Of a stretch of DNA of 37,711 bases, positions 6,870 to 13,342 are shown one piece after another. Positions within the stretch are counted from its first letter, which is position 1. Each line of letters starts with the position of its first letter. Both the position numbers and the translations under genes were made by a program. This DNA is from an uncultured Oscillospiraceae bacterium (GTDB lineage Bacteria > Bacillota > Clostridia > Oscillospirales > Oscillospiraceae), in contig CAJFNZ010000035.1 of NCBI GenBank assembly GCA_904395905.1, forward strand, positions 1 through 37,711. The letters are read 5' to 3'. The notes under the pieces were generated by a model. It saw nothing but the letters and a program-made list of their open reading frames with translations. It was not told the DNA's origin and made no database searches.

Positions 6870-6894
6870 GCAAGGAGGTGCCCCCATGAAGCGC
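6834..6894 (+). repeat. Junction repeat, copy 2
   Basis: Second copy of the 6591-6650 block: shared tail codons, TGA, GGAGGTGC and ATGAAGCG. It is one base longer in the spacer before the ATG. Together with copy 1 it marks the edges of a duplicated unit. Confidence 0.85.
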
Positions 6895-7410
6895 GACAGC
6901 TACCAGGTCACCGACACGCCGCGGATGGCGTTCTGCAAGCGGTGGTTCTCCCCGCCCCAGTGCATCGCCATGGGGTATCTGCTGTACGCGGTCGTGATGA
7001 GCATCGCCTTCCGGCACGCCCGGGTGGACGCCGGCGGCTACCTGCCTGAGATTGTCCGGGCGGGGGTTCCCCAGTCGGGCATGACCACCGCCATGGGCAC
7101 GGTGGACTTCCTGGTGGGACTGACGATTGCGGTGGCCACGGCGCGGGTCTTTGAGAGCTGGGGGCCCTTCCGCGGGCTGAATCTGGGCTTCCTCGGCGGC
7201 ATCTGGAACCTCAAGCTGTCCCGGAAGATTGCCGTCGTGCTCGTCCTGCTCCTCTACTACGCCGTGGCCATCCTGATTACCGCCCTCCTGCGGCGGCTGG
7301 GCGATGTCCAGCCCTTCTTCTGCTGGTTCCTCCCCACGGCCCTGCCAACCCTCTTCTATCTGGCCATGGCGGCCATCACCAAACGCCCGCCCAGCCAGGC
7401 CGTCCGCTGA
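6886..7410 (+). CDS. Multi-pass membrane protein, RDSY-VTD cassette member C
   Basis: A 174-residue integral membrane protein that starts with the same block, 'MKRDSYQVTDTPRMAFCKRW', but lacks the acidic tail and ends 'KRPPSQAVR'. About four hydrophobic segments are visible (roughly 27-44, 69-86, 110-134, 140-163), separated by a Gly-rich loop 'WGPFRGLNLGFLGGIW'. It may be the membrane partner of the two small proteins, since the three share one promoter, one terminator and the N-terminal motif. The ribosome binding site AAGGAGGTG is very strong. I recognise no family; transporter, scaffold or immunity-type roles cannot be separated from the sequence. Confidence 0.75.
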   Translation: MKRDSYQVTDTPRMAFCKRWFSPPQCIAMGYLLYAVVMSIAFRHARVDAGGYLPEIVRAGVPQSGMTTAMGTVDFLVGLTIAVATARVFESWGPFRGLNLGFLGGIWNLKLSRKIAVVLVLLLYYAVAILITALLRRLGDVQPFFCWFLPTALPTLFYLAMAAITKRPPSQAVR

Positions 7411-7430
7411 CGGCGGTTCCCCATGCGAAA

Positions 7431-7466
7431 ACCGGGGCGCAGTTCTGCGCCCCGGCGTTTTTCTTT
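7431..7466. terminator. Bidirectional intrinsic terminator between convergent genes
   Basis: Inverted repeat CCGGGGCGCAG (7432-7442) and CTGCGCCCCGG (7445-7455), followed on the plus strand by CGTTTTTCTTT and preceded by GAAAA, which gives a short U-run for the minus-strand transcript. It ends the plus-strand cassette and the DUF5655 gene. Confidence 0.88.
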
Positions 7467-7492
7467 CGGTCTTGGCCCGCCCGCGGGACAGG

Positions 7493-7882
7493 TCACGGCC
7501 GGCGGCGGCGTTTGGCGGCGGCGAAGTCGTAGGCGGCCTCCAGCCAGCCGTACAGCTCGCCGTCCAGGTCCGACGGCGCGATGACCGGGACGTGGTGCGT
7601 CCAGCGGCCGGGATACGGCTCCACGGCCTCGGCAATCCGCGGCAAGACGGCCCGCGCCCCCAGGCCGAAGGACACCAGCAGGCACGGCTCCGCCGGGAGG
7701 TTCCGCCGGCGGCCCGGCAGGGAGACCATCGCGTAAATCGGCCCGCGGCAGAAGGACAGCTGCGTCTTGCTGACCTTCACCGCCGTCTCCGGGCACCGGG
7801 CCAGCAGCCCCTCCCGCAAAGCCAGGTACAGCGGCAGCAGCGCCGGCCGGCGGCCGAAGAATTCCAGCTCCCCCGGCTCCAT
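7493..7882 (-). CDS. DUF5655 domain-containing protein
   Basis: A 129-residue cytosolic protein matching the DUF5655 pattern: 'LEFFGRRPALLPLYLALREG' near the N-terminus, 'VSKTQLSFCRGPIYAMVSLP' (about 36-55), and a C-terminal 'HHVPVIAPSDLDGELYGWLEAAYDFA'. DUF5655 resembles the predicted transport/MmcQ-like fold and has no assigned function. It begins one base after the stop codon of the macro-domain gene, so the two are translationally coupled and likely act together. It ends with a basic 'KRRRRP'. Confidence 0.75.
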   Translation of the reverse strand: MEPGELEFFGRRPALLPLYLALREGLLARCPETAVKVSKTQLSFCRGPIYAMVSLPGRRRNLPAEPCLLVSFGLGARAVLPRIAEAVEPYPGRWTHHVPVIAPSDLDGELYGWLEAAYDFAAAKRRRRP

Positions 7883-7883
7883 C

Positions 7884-8399
7884 TCAGCCGCCCCGGCGGA
7901 CGGCCCCCGGCAGCAGCCGGCAGGCCTGGCGGTAGGCGCTCTCGGTGTAGAGCACCAGGTAGACGTCCATCTCGTGGGTCTCCAGGAACTGCCCGATGAT
8001 GTCCCCGGCCACCCGGATGGCCCGGTCCCGGGGGTAGCCGTAGACGCCGGCGGAAATCAGCGGGAAGGCAATGGAACGGCACCCCCGCTCGGCGGCCAGC
8101 GCCAGGGCCGTCCGGTAGCAGGATTCCAGCTGCCGCCGCTCCCCCCGGATGCCCCCCAGCCACACGGGCCCCACGGCGTGGATGACGTACTGACAGGGCA
8201 GGTTGTAGCCGGCGGTCACCTTGGCGCTGCCGGTCTCGCAGCCGCCCAGGGTCCGGCACTCCTCCAGGAGCCCCGGCCCGGCGGCCCGGTGGATGCACCC
8301 ATCGACGCCTCCGCCCCCCAGCAGCGACGTGTTGGCGGCGTTGACCATGGCGTCGCAGGGGATGGTGGTGATGTCTCCCTCACGCAGAATCAGCGGCAT
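7884..8399 (-). CDS. Macro domain protein, ADP-ribose/O-acetyl-ADP-ribose hydrolase family
   Basis: A 171-residue stand-alone macro domain of the YmdB/MacroD type, which binds ADP-ribose and removes it or its O-acetyl form. 'VNAANTSLLGGGGVDGCIHR' (19-38) is the signature ADP-ribose loop with the catalytic Asn/Asp/His set; 'ISAGVYGYP' later forms the second phosphate loop. The track ORF begins upstream at 8582, but ATG 8399 has AAAGGAGGG upstream and gives the canonical N-terminus 'MPLILREGDITTIPCDAMVN'. Driven by the promoter at 8425-8453 and cotranscribed with the DUF5655 gene. Confidence 0.88.
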   Translation of the reverse strand: MPLILREGDITTIPCDAMVNAANTSLLGGGGVDGCIHRAAGPGLLEECRTLGGCETGSAKVTAGYNLPCQYVIHAVGPVWLGGIRGERRQLESCYRTALALAAERGCRSIAFPLISAGVYGYPRDRAIRVAGDIIGQFLETHEMDVYLVLYTESAYRQACRLLPGAVRRGG

Positions 8400-8424
8400 T
8401 GGACGCCCTCCTTTCGTTTCCTCC

Positions 8425-8453
8425 AGTATACCCGGTTTTCCCGCCGGACGCAA
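8425..8453 (-). promoter_or_regulatory. Sigma-A-type promoter of the macro-domain/DUF5655 operon
   Basis: Minus strand: TTGCGT, a 17-bp spacer, TATACT, about 26 bases before the ATG. It shares TTGCGTCCGGCGGG and most of the remaining promoter with 572-600. Confidence 0.72.
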
Positions 8454-8459
8454 GGCAGA

Positions 8460-8489
8460 GAGCCGGACGGCCGCTATGCCGCCCGGCTC
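8460..8489 (-). terminator. Hairpin downstream of the esterase gene, possible weak terminator
   Basis: A 12-bp stem (one G-U wobble in the minus transcript) GAGCCGGGCGGC and GCCGTCCGGCTC with a 6-nt loop. It is followed by TCTGCCTTG, not a clean U-tract. It sits just before the macro-domain promoter. The rest of 8490-8609 shows no gene. Confidence 0.4.
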
Positions 8490-8609
8490 CGGAAGATTGG
8501 AAATGGGGTTAGGCAGCAGCGGGCGCCGGAAACGCCGTCCGCTGCGGAGCCATACCGTGCGCCGGAACGCGCGCTCCGTCACGCTCCGCGCACCCCCGGC
8601 GCGGCCGGG

Positions 8610-9947
8610 TCACTGGAACAGCTCGTTGAGGACGTAGTCCACATAGATCTGGCGGATGGAGAACCAGTCGTGGCCGCCGGTGACCACATGGCTGTGGTAA
8701 CCGGTGACGCCGCTTTCGGTCAGCACCTCGCTGGTCCGCTGGATGGCCAGCAGGCCGAACTCCTTGGAGCCGGCGGCCAGGTAGATGTGCGCGCCGTTCA
8801 GCGCCTCGGCGTCAAACGTCACGCCCTCGGCGGAGGCGTCGTCAAAGAAGCCGCCGCTGAACAGGCCGTACCACCGGAAGTCCTCGGGGTTGTTGAGCAT
8901 CTGGTCCTGGGCATAGCGGCCGCCGGCCGAGAAGCCGGCCACAGCCTTCCCCTCCGGATCCGTGCGGACATTGTACAGCTCCTCCACCAGCGGCACAATG
9001 TTGTTGACCAGGTTGTAGGCGTCAAAGCTCACGGCATAGTTGTTGACCAGGACGATGACAAAGGGCTCCACGCCGTAGTCGGCAAAGAGGTTGTCGGTGA
9101 TGTTGCCCACGGACCCCTTGTTCCACCAGGACATCTCCGACTCCACGCCGGCGCCGTGGCTCAGGTACAGGACGTTGTAGGGCTCCAGCCGGTTTGCGTC
9201 ATAGCCGTAGGGCGTGTAGACGGCGATGGCCGGGGTGTCCACCAGCTCGCCGCCGTAGCCCACGGCCTCATAGGTGTGGTACGTCAGGCTGCCCCGCTTG
9301 CCGTCGGTCCGGGGCAGCTGGATGGAGTTGTCCACCGACTGCTTGGCCGGGTCGAAGGGGACGCGGACCTGGCTGTTGTTCTGCTCGCCCGGCTCCCGCT
9401 CCAGCGGGCGGTTGTTGGGGTCGGTCTCCTGGAAGGCGTCGGTGTAGTCGGTCAGCGCCGCGCCCTCGACGCCGCCGACGATGAACCGGTAGCTCCACGT
9501 GCCGCTGGGCAGGGCGATGGTGTAGTGCCAGACGCCGGTCTCCCGGTTCAGCTCCATGTCAAAGGCGGGCCAATCGTTCTGGTCCACTTGCAGAGGAAAC
9601 ATACCGTCCTGGTACTGCTCGGGCATGATGTTGTCGCTCATGGGGTAGAAGCTGCCCCGGTCGGTGGCAAAGGACCACTCGCCGCGGATCCGCACCCGCT
9701 CGGCATCGGGCGCGTAATACCGGAAAGTCACGTAGTACCCCGTGGGGGAATCGCTGTCCCGGATGATGGTCGTCTCGGTCAGCGCCTCAAACTCGCGGGT
9801 GGACAGGTTCCGCACATAGTCGCCCTGGGCGGCAGATTGCTCCCGATACCAGTTTTCCGCCGCACTGGCGGGCTCCGAAGCCCCCGCCGGCACCGCAGCG
9901 GCCAGCAGCAGGACGGCGGCCAACGCGCCGCTCAACAGTCTTTTCAT
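8610..9947 (-). CDS. Secreted esterase, CE1/Fes-like alpha/beta hydrolase with N-terminal E-set domain
   Basis: A 445-residue exported hydrolase. The signal peptide is 'MKRLLSGALAAVLLLAAAVPAGASE' (cleavage near residue 24). An early immunoglobulin-like/CBM48-type module (about 55-175, 'YYVTFRYYAPDAERVRIRGEW') precedes an alpha/beta hydrolase domain starting near 'GSLTYHTYEAVGYGG'. 'NVLYLSHGAG' is the oxyanion-side strand, 'GFSAGG' (about 337) holds the nucleophile Ser, and 'GGHDWFSIR' (about 424) the catalytic His. This resembles feruloyl/acetyl xylan esterases and enterochelin esterase-like enzymes that act on plant polysaccharides. Substrate not determined. ATG 9947 has AAGGAGGAG upstream; monocistronic. 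Confidence 0.82.
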   Translation of the reverse strand: MKRLLSGALAAVLLLAAAVPAGASEPASAAENWYREQSAAQGDYVRNLSTREFEALTETTIIRDSDSPTGYYVTFRYYAPDAERVRIRGEWSFATDRGSFYPMSDNIMPEQYQDGMFPLQVDQNDWPAFDMELNRETGVWHYTIALPSGTWSYRFIVGGVEGAALTDYTDAFQETDPNNRPLEREPGEQNNSQVRVPFDPAKQSVDNSIQLPRTDGKRGSLTYHTYEAVGYGGELVDTPAIAVYTPYGYDANRLEPYNVLYLSHGAGVESEMSWWNKGSVGNITDNLFADYGVEPFVIVLVNNYAVSFDAYNLVNNIVPLVEELYNVRTDPEGKAVAGFSAGGRYAQDQMLNNPEDFRWYGLFSGGFFDDASAEGVTFDAEALNGAHIYLAAGSKEFGLLAIQRTSEVLTESGVTGYHSHVVTGGHDWFSIRQIYVDYVLNELFQ

Positions 9948-10042
9948 AGTCTCCTCCTTATCCGTTGGTGATTGTCACATTTTGGACCTCCATGGACAGT
10001 GCGCCGATATATCCGCCTCCTCTCCCGTCAACAATTTAAGAA

Positions 10043-10071
10043 AACATATCATAACATCTTCTCAATGTCAA
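10043..10071 (-). promoter_or_regulatory. Sigma-A-type promoter of the secreted esterase gene
   Basis: Minus strand: consensus TTGACA, 17-bp spacer, TATGTT. It leaves an approximately 90-base leader before the ATG. This stretch is strikingly AT-rich for the window. Confidence 0.75.
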
Positions 10072-10170
10072 ACTTCATTGGTGAAACTAACCAACAAAAT
10101 TTCGCCATCCGTTCTTGTGAAACCTGCCCATACCCGCGCAATCCGGCCACGGAGAGCGGGGCCCGCCGAA

Positions 10171-10208
10171 AAGCAGCCGCCTCCCCATGCAGGGAGGCGG
10201 CTGTTTTT
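10171..10208. terminator. Bidirectional intrinsic terminator after the APC permease
   Basis: 12-bp perfect stem CAGCCGCCTCCC (10174-10185) and GGGAGGCGGCTG (10192-10203), 6-nt loop. On the minus strand it is followed by CTTTTCGG (end of the permease operon); on the plus strand by TTTTTCC. Confidence 0.85.
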
Positions 10209-10213
10209 CCGTT

Positions 10214-11578
10214 CTAGGCCCGCCGGCGGTAAAACACCATCCCGACGGCCATGATAACGGCGAACATGATGAGGTAGTACACGTTGCCCATGCCGTGGGC
10301 ATAAATCGAGGCGGCAATCATGAAGCAGCAGCCCAGGCAGGCCAGCAGCGGCACCACCCAGCGGCGCAAAATCCCCAGGTCCCGGGCCCGCACCATGAAC
10401 ATGATGAAAATCGGCAGATACAGGGCGTAGAGGGACACCACCGGCAGCTCGGAACTGTCGTACACCAGGAAGCCCAGCCACTGCTCCGGCCGGCCGCTCA
10501 GCTGGGAGAAGTAATAGTACAAAAACCAGAAGGCGCAGACCAGCAGGCCGATGACCGCCGAATTGGCCGGCACGTTCGTCTCCCGGTCCACCGAGGCGAA
10601 GCGCCTGGGCGAGGGCCCCTGCCCCCGGGCCGCCACGGCGTAGAGGCCCCGGACGCAGCCGAGCATCATGCCGTTGGTGGTGCCCAGGCAGGAGATGGCC
10701 ACGAAGAGGTTGAGGATGTTCCCGAAGAACCGGCCGAACACCGACGTGAACGCCACGGCCGCCCCCTGGTCAATCAGCTGTCGGGTGGGCGCGCCGCCGG
10801 CCACGCCGATGTAGTAGGCGATATAGACGGCCACCACAATCACCGCCCCGAGAATCAGCGCCCGGGGGAGGTTCTTCTTGCCGTCCTTCAGCTCGGCGTT
10901 GATGGAGGTGGTGACAATCCACCCCTCGTAGGCAAAGGCCGTGGAGACTACCGCCGCAAAGAGGGGCCGGTCCGACGACGGCGCAACGGCCGCCGCGGCA
11001 AAATTCTCCTGGAGGATCCCGTGGCGCAGGCCGTAGACCGTCCCCACCACGGCCAGAAGCCCCAGGGGAATCAGCTTGACGACCGTCGCGGACACCTGGA
11101 TCTTGCCGGCCAGCCGCGGCCCCAGGGCGTTGACGCCGTAGGCCAGGCACAGGTACACCAGCGTCAGAACCATGCACTCCGGGCCGGCCGTGGGATCCAC
11201 CTGCATGGCCGGATTCACCGAGGCGAGAAACACCAGCGTATACCGGGCCGACAGCCAGGCCAGCACCGACGTCAGCGTCGGCGCGTAGATGGTGGCGGAA
11301 AACCAGCCGACAAAATAGGCGTAACCGCCGCCCACCGTGGCCTCGGCGTAGTCCACCAGGCCGTTGATTTTCTCATACCGGGTGGCCATCGAGGCGAAGG
11401 CCAGGGAGCAGATGAGCATGATGGAGCCGCCCAGAGCCCAGGCGAGGATGCCCATGGGCAAATCGCCGCCGGTCAGGGCCAGGATGGTCTGGGCCTTGAA
11501 GAAGACCCCGGAGCCAATCACCGTGCCCACCACCATGCAGATGGCCGTCACCAGGCCGTATTTCCGTTGCAGTTCCAA
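10214..11578 (-). CDS. APC-superfamily amino acid permease
   Basis: About 454 residues with roughly 12 hydrophobic segments, a cytoplasmic-membrane transporter of the amino acid-polyamine-organocation superfamily. The first helix carries the substrate-binding signature 'VVGTVIGSGVFFKAQ'; 'AFAYEGWIVTTSINAEL' matches the unwound TM6 region. It is closest in look to SteT/LAT-like serine/threonine or neutral amino acid exchangers, but the substrate cannot be read from sequence. Start: the track uses GTG 11590, but GGAGG lies almost on top of that codon. TTG 11578 gives 'MELQRKYGLVTA' with normal spacing, so I prefer it. Last gene of the long yerC operon, after mreB, followed by a strong terminator. 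Confidence 0.85.
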   Translation of the reverse strand: MELQRKYGLVTAICMVVGTVIGSGVFFKAQTILALTGGDLPMGILAWALGGSIMLICSLAFASMATRYEKINGLVDYAEATVGGGYAYFVGWFSATIYAPTLTSVLAWLSARYTLVFLASVNPAMQVDPTAGPECMVLTLVYLCLAYGVNALGPRLAGKIQVSATVVKLIPLGLLAVVGTVYGLRHGILQENFAAAAVAPSSDRPLFAAVVSTAFAYEGWIVTTSINAELKDGKKNLPRALILGAVIVVAVYIAYYIGVAGGAPTRQLIDQGAAVAFTSVFGRFFGNILNLFVAISCLGTTNGMMLGCVRGLYAVAARGQGPSPRRFASVDRETNVPANSAVIGLLVCAFWFLYYYFSQLSGRPEQWLGFLVYDSSELPVVSLYALYLPIFIMFMVRARDLGILRRWVVPLLACLGCCFMIAASIYAHGMGNVYYLIMFAVIMAVGMVFYRRRA

Positions 11579-11620
11579 AAGAGAGACCACCTCCGTCCCC
11601 GGCGGGCGTCCGCCCCGGGA

Positions 11621-12664
11621 CTATTCTTTCATCAGCTTCTTCCGCGCCAAATTGATTGTGCCCTCCTGCATGGAGTTTATCCACCGCAGGCTCTTGCCGC
11701 AGCCGTTGGCCACGCAGGAGTCGGCGTCGTCGGCCAGGGTGCAGGGGATGCCGGTCCGCTCGGCCAGCAGCTGGGGGAAGCCCCACAGCTGGCTGCCGCC
11801 GCCGGTCATGACGATGCCGTTCTGGGAGATGTCCGACACCAGCTCCGGGGACGTCTGCTCCAGCACCGCCAGGACCTCGTCCACAATCTGCCGGCTGGGC
11901 CGCTTGAACATCTCATAGAGCTCCGTGGAGCTGACGGGGACCTCCTTGGGCAGGCCCGTCTTCAGATCCCGGCCCTTGACCACCATGGAGATCTCCTGGC
12001 CCCGCTCGTAGACGCAGCCGACGGTGATTTTCGCCTCCTCGGCGGCGTTGGGGCCGATGAGGACGTTGTGCCGCCGGCGGATGTAGCGGACGACCGCGTC
12101 GTCAAAGGCCTCGCCGGCCACCTTCACCGACGAGGACACCGCCACGTCGTTCATCGTCACCACGGCGATGTCCGTGGTGCCGCCGCCGATGTCCACCACC
12201 AGGTGGCCGCCAGGGCCCTCCATGTCCATCTGGGCCCCCAGGGCCGCGGCGAAGGGCTCCTCAATCAGGTACACCCGCCGGGCGCCGGCCTCCATGGTGG
12301 CCTGGATGACGGCCCGCTCCTCCACCTCGGTGATGCCGCTGGGGACGCTGACCACCACCCGGGGCTTGATGAAGGCGAACCGGAGAATCTTTTTCATAAA
12401 CTGAGCCAGCATCTTCTCGGTCATCTCGTAGTCGGAGATGACCCCCTCCCGCAGGGGCCGCAGGGCCACCACGTTGCCCGGCGTCCGGCCGAGCATATTG
12501 TTGGCGGCGACCCCCACCTGGAGGACCTTGCCGGTGTTCTTGTCCACCGCCACCACCGAAGGCTCCCGCAGGACGATGCCGCGGCCCTCCTCATAGACCA
12601 GCACGTTGGCCGTGCCCAGGTCGATGCCCAAATCCCGTGATAATCTGAACATATCCACACCCAT
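11621..12664 (-). CDS. mreB: Rod shape-determining protein MreB/Mbl-like
   Basis: A 347-residue bacterial actin that polymerises under the membrane and guides cell-wall synthesis along the side wall. 'RDLGIDLGTANVLVYEEG' (about 10-27) is phosphate loop 1, 'VVDIGGGTTDIAVV' phosphate loop 2, 'VSVPSGITEVEERAV' and 'IVMTGGGSQLWG' the connecting and adenosine motifs. The track start is ATG 12664, abutting the comFC stop codon (TGAATG). Alignment to relatives ('MFRLSRDLGID') favours the in-frame ATG 12652 as an alternative. It has no mreC or mreD neighbour. It lies between comFC and an amino acid permease, which suggests it may be an Mbl/MreBH-type paralogue. Confidence 0.92.
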   Translation of the reverse strand: MGVDMFRLSRDLGIDLGTANVLVYEEGRGIVLREPSVVAVDKNTGKVLQVGVAANNMLGRTPGNVVALRPLREGVISDYEMTEKMLAQFMKKILRFAFIKPRVVVSVPSGITEVEERAVIQATMEAGARRVYLIEEPFAAALGAQMDMEGPGGHLVVDIGGGTTDIAVVTMNDVAVSSSVKVAGEAFDDAVVRYIRRRHNVLIGPNAAEEAKITVGCVYERGQEISMVVKGRDLKTGLPKEVPVSSTELYEMFKRPSRQIVDEVLAVLEQTSPELVSDISQNGIVMTGGGSQLWGFPQLLAERTGIPCTLADDADSCVANGCGKSLRWINSMQEGTINLARKKLMKE

Positions 12665-13342
12665 TCATCGGTTCTCGGTAAGTTCTCCCGCGGCCCGCTG
12701 TTCCCGGGCGGCCAGGGCCGCCCCGTAGACCGCCGCGGCGCCGGCCGTCAGCAGGGTCCGGGCCGCCTCGGAGAGGGTCGCGCCGGTGGTCACGATGTCG
12801 TCCACCAGCAGGTACCGCCCGCCGGCTACCCCGGGCAGCGCCCGGTACGCCCCCAGCACGTTGGCCCGCCGGGCCTCGGCCGTCTCCTGGGCCGACTGGG
12901 GCCGGTTGTGCCGCGCCTTGCGCAGCGTCGCCCGCAGCGGCTTGTCCAGCTGCCGGGCCACAGCCCGGGCCAGCAGCTGGGCCTGGTCGTACCCGCGGCT
13001 CCAGCGCCGCCGGCGGCTGACCGGCACCCAGGTGACGGCGTCAATCTCCGCCAGGGGCAGCCGCGCGCAGGCGGCGGCCAGCAGCGGGGCGTATCCGGCG
13101 GCGTACTGGGAGAGGCCGCCGAACTTGTAGCGCAGCAGCGACTCCCGCACGGCCCCCTCGTACCGGAGGGCAGCCACGGCGCCGCTGCAATACGGCCCCG
13201 GATGCAGCTGCTCGTCGAACACCGGCAGCGCCAGGCGGCAGGGGCCGCAGAGGTCCGCCTCGTCCCGCCCCAGCAGCCGCCGGCAGAGGATGCACTTGGG
13301 CGGGTAGAGCAGGTCCAGCAGCCGGCGGACCGGGGCAATCAC
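12665..13342 (-). CDS. comFC: ComF family protein (phosphoribosyltransferase-like)
   Basis: A 225-residue protein of the ComFC/GntX family, needed for natural transformation in several bacteria and probably acting in single-stranded DNA handling after uptake. The N-terminus has a four-cysteine zinc finger (C17-C20 and C32-C35) and the C-terminal half a type I phosphoribosyltransferase fold with the PRPP motif 'LLVDDIVTTGATLSEA' (about 187-202). Starts at GTG 13342, overlapping the recD2 stop codon by 4 bases (GTGA). Pairing with RecD2 suggests a DNA uptake/recombination module, but no other com genes are present here. Confidence 0.9.
   Translation of the reverse strand: MIAPVRRLLDLLYPPKCILCRRLLGRDEADLCGPCRLALPVFDEQLHPGPYCSGAVAALRYEGAVRESLLRYKFGGLSQYAAGYAPLLAAACARLPLAEIDAVTWVPVSRRRRWSRGYDQAQLLARAVARQLDKPLRATLRKARHNRPQSAQETAEARRANVLGAYRALPGVAGGRYLLVDDIVTTGATLSEAARTLLTAGAAAVYGAALAAREQRAAGELTENR

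Noticed and set aside
9948-9998. A 10-codon mini-ORF (MEVQNVTITNG-like) ending just before the esterase ribosome binding site
   Set aside because: It has no ribosome binding site of its own and no repeated or regulatory codons, so it is likely chance in the leader.
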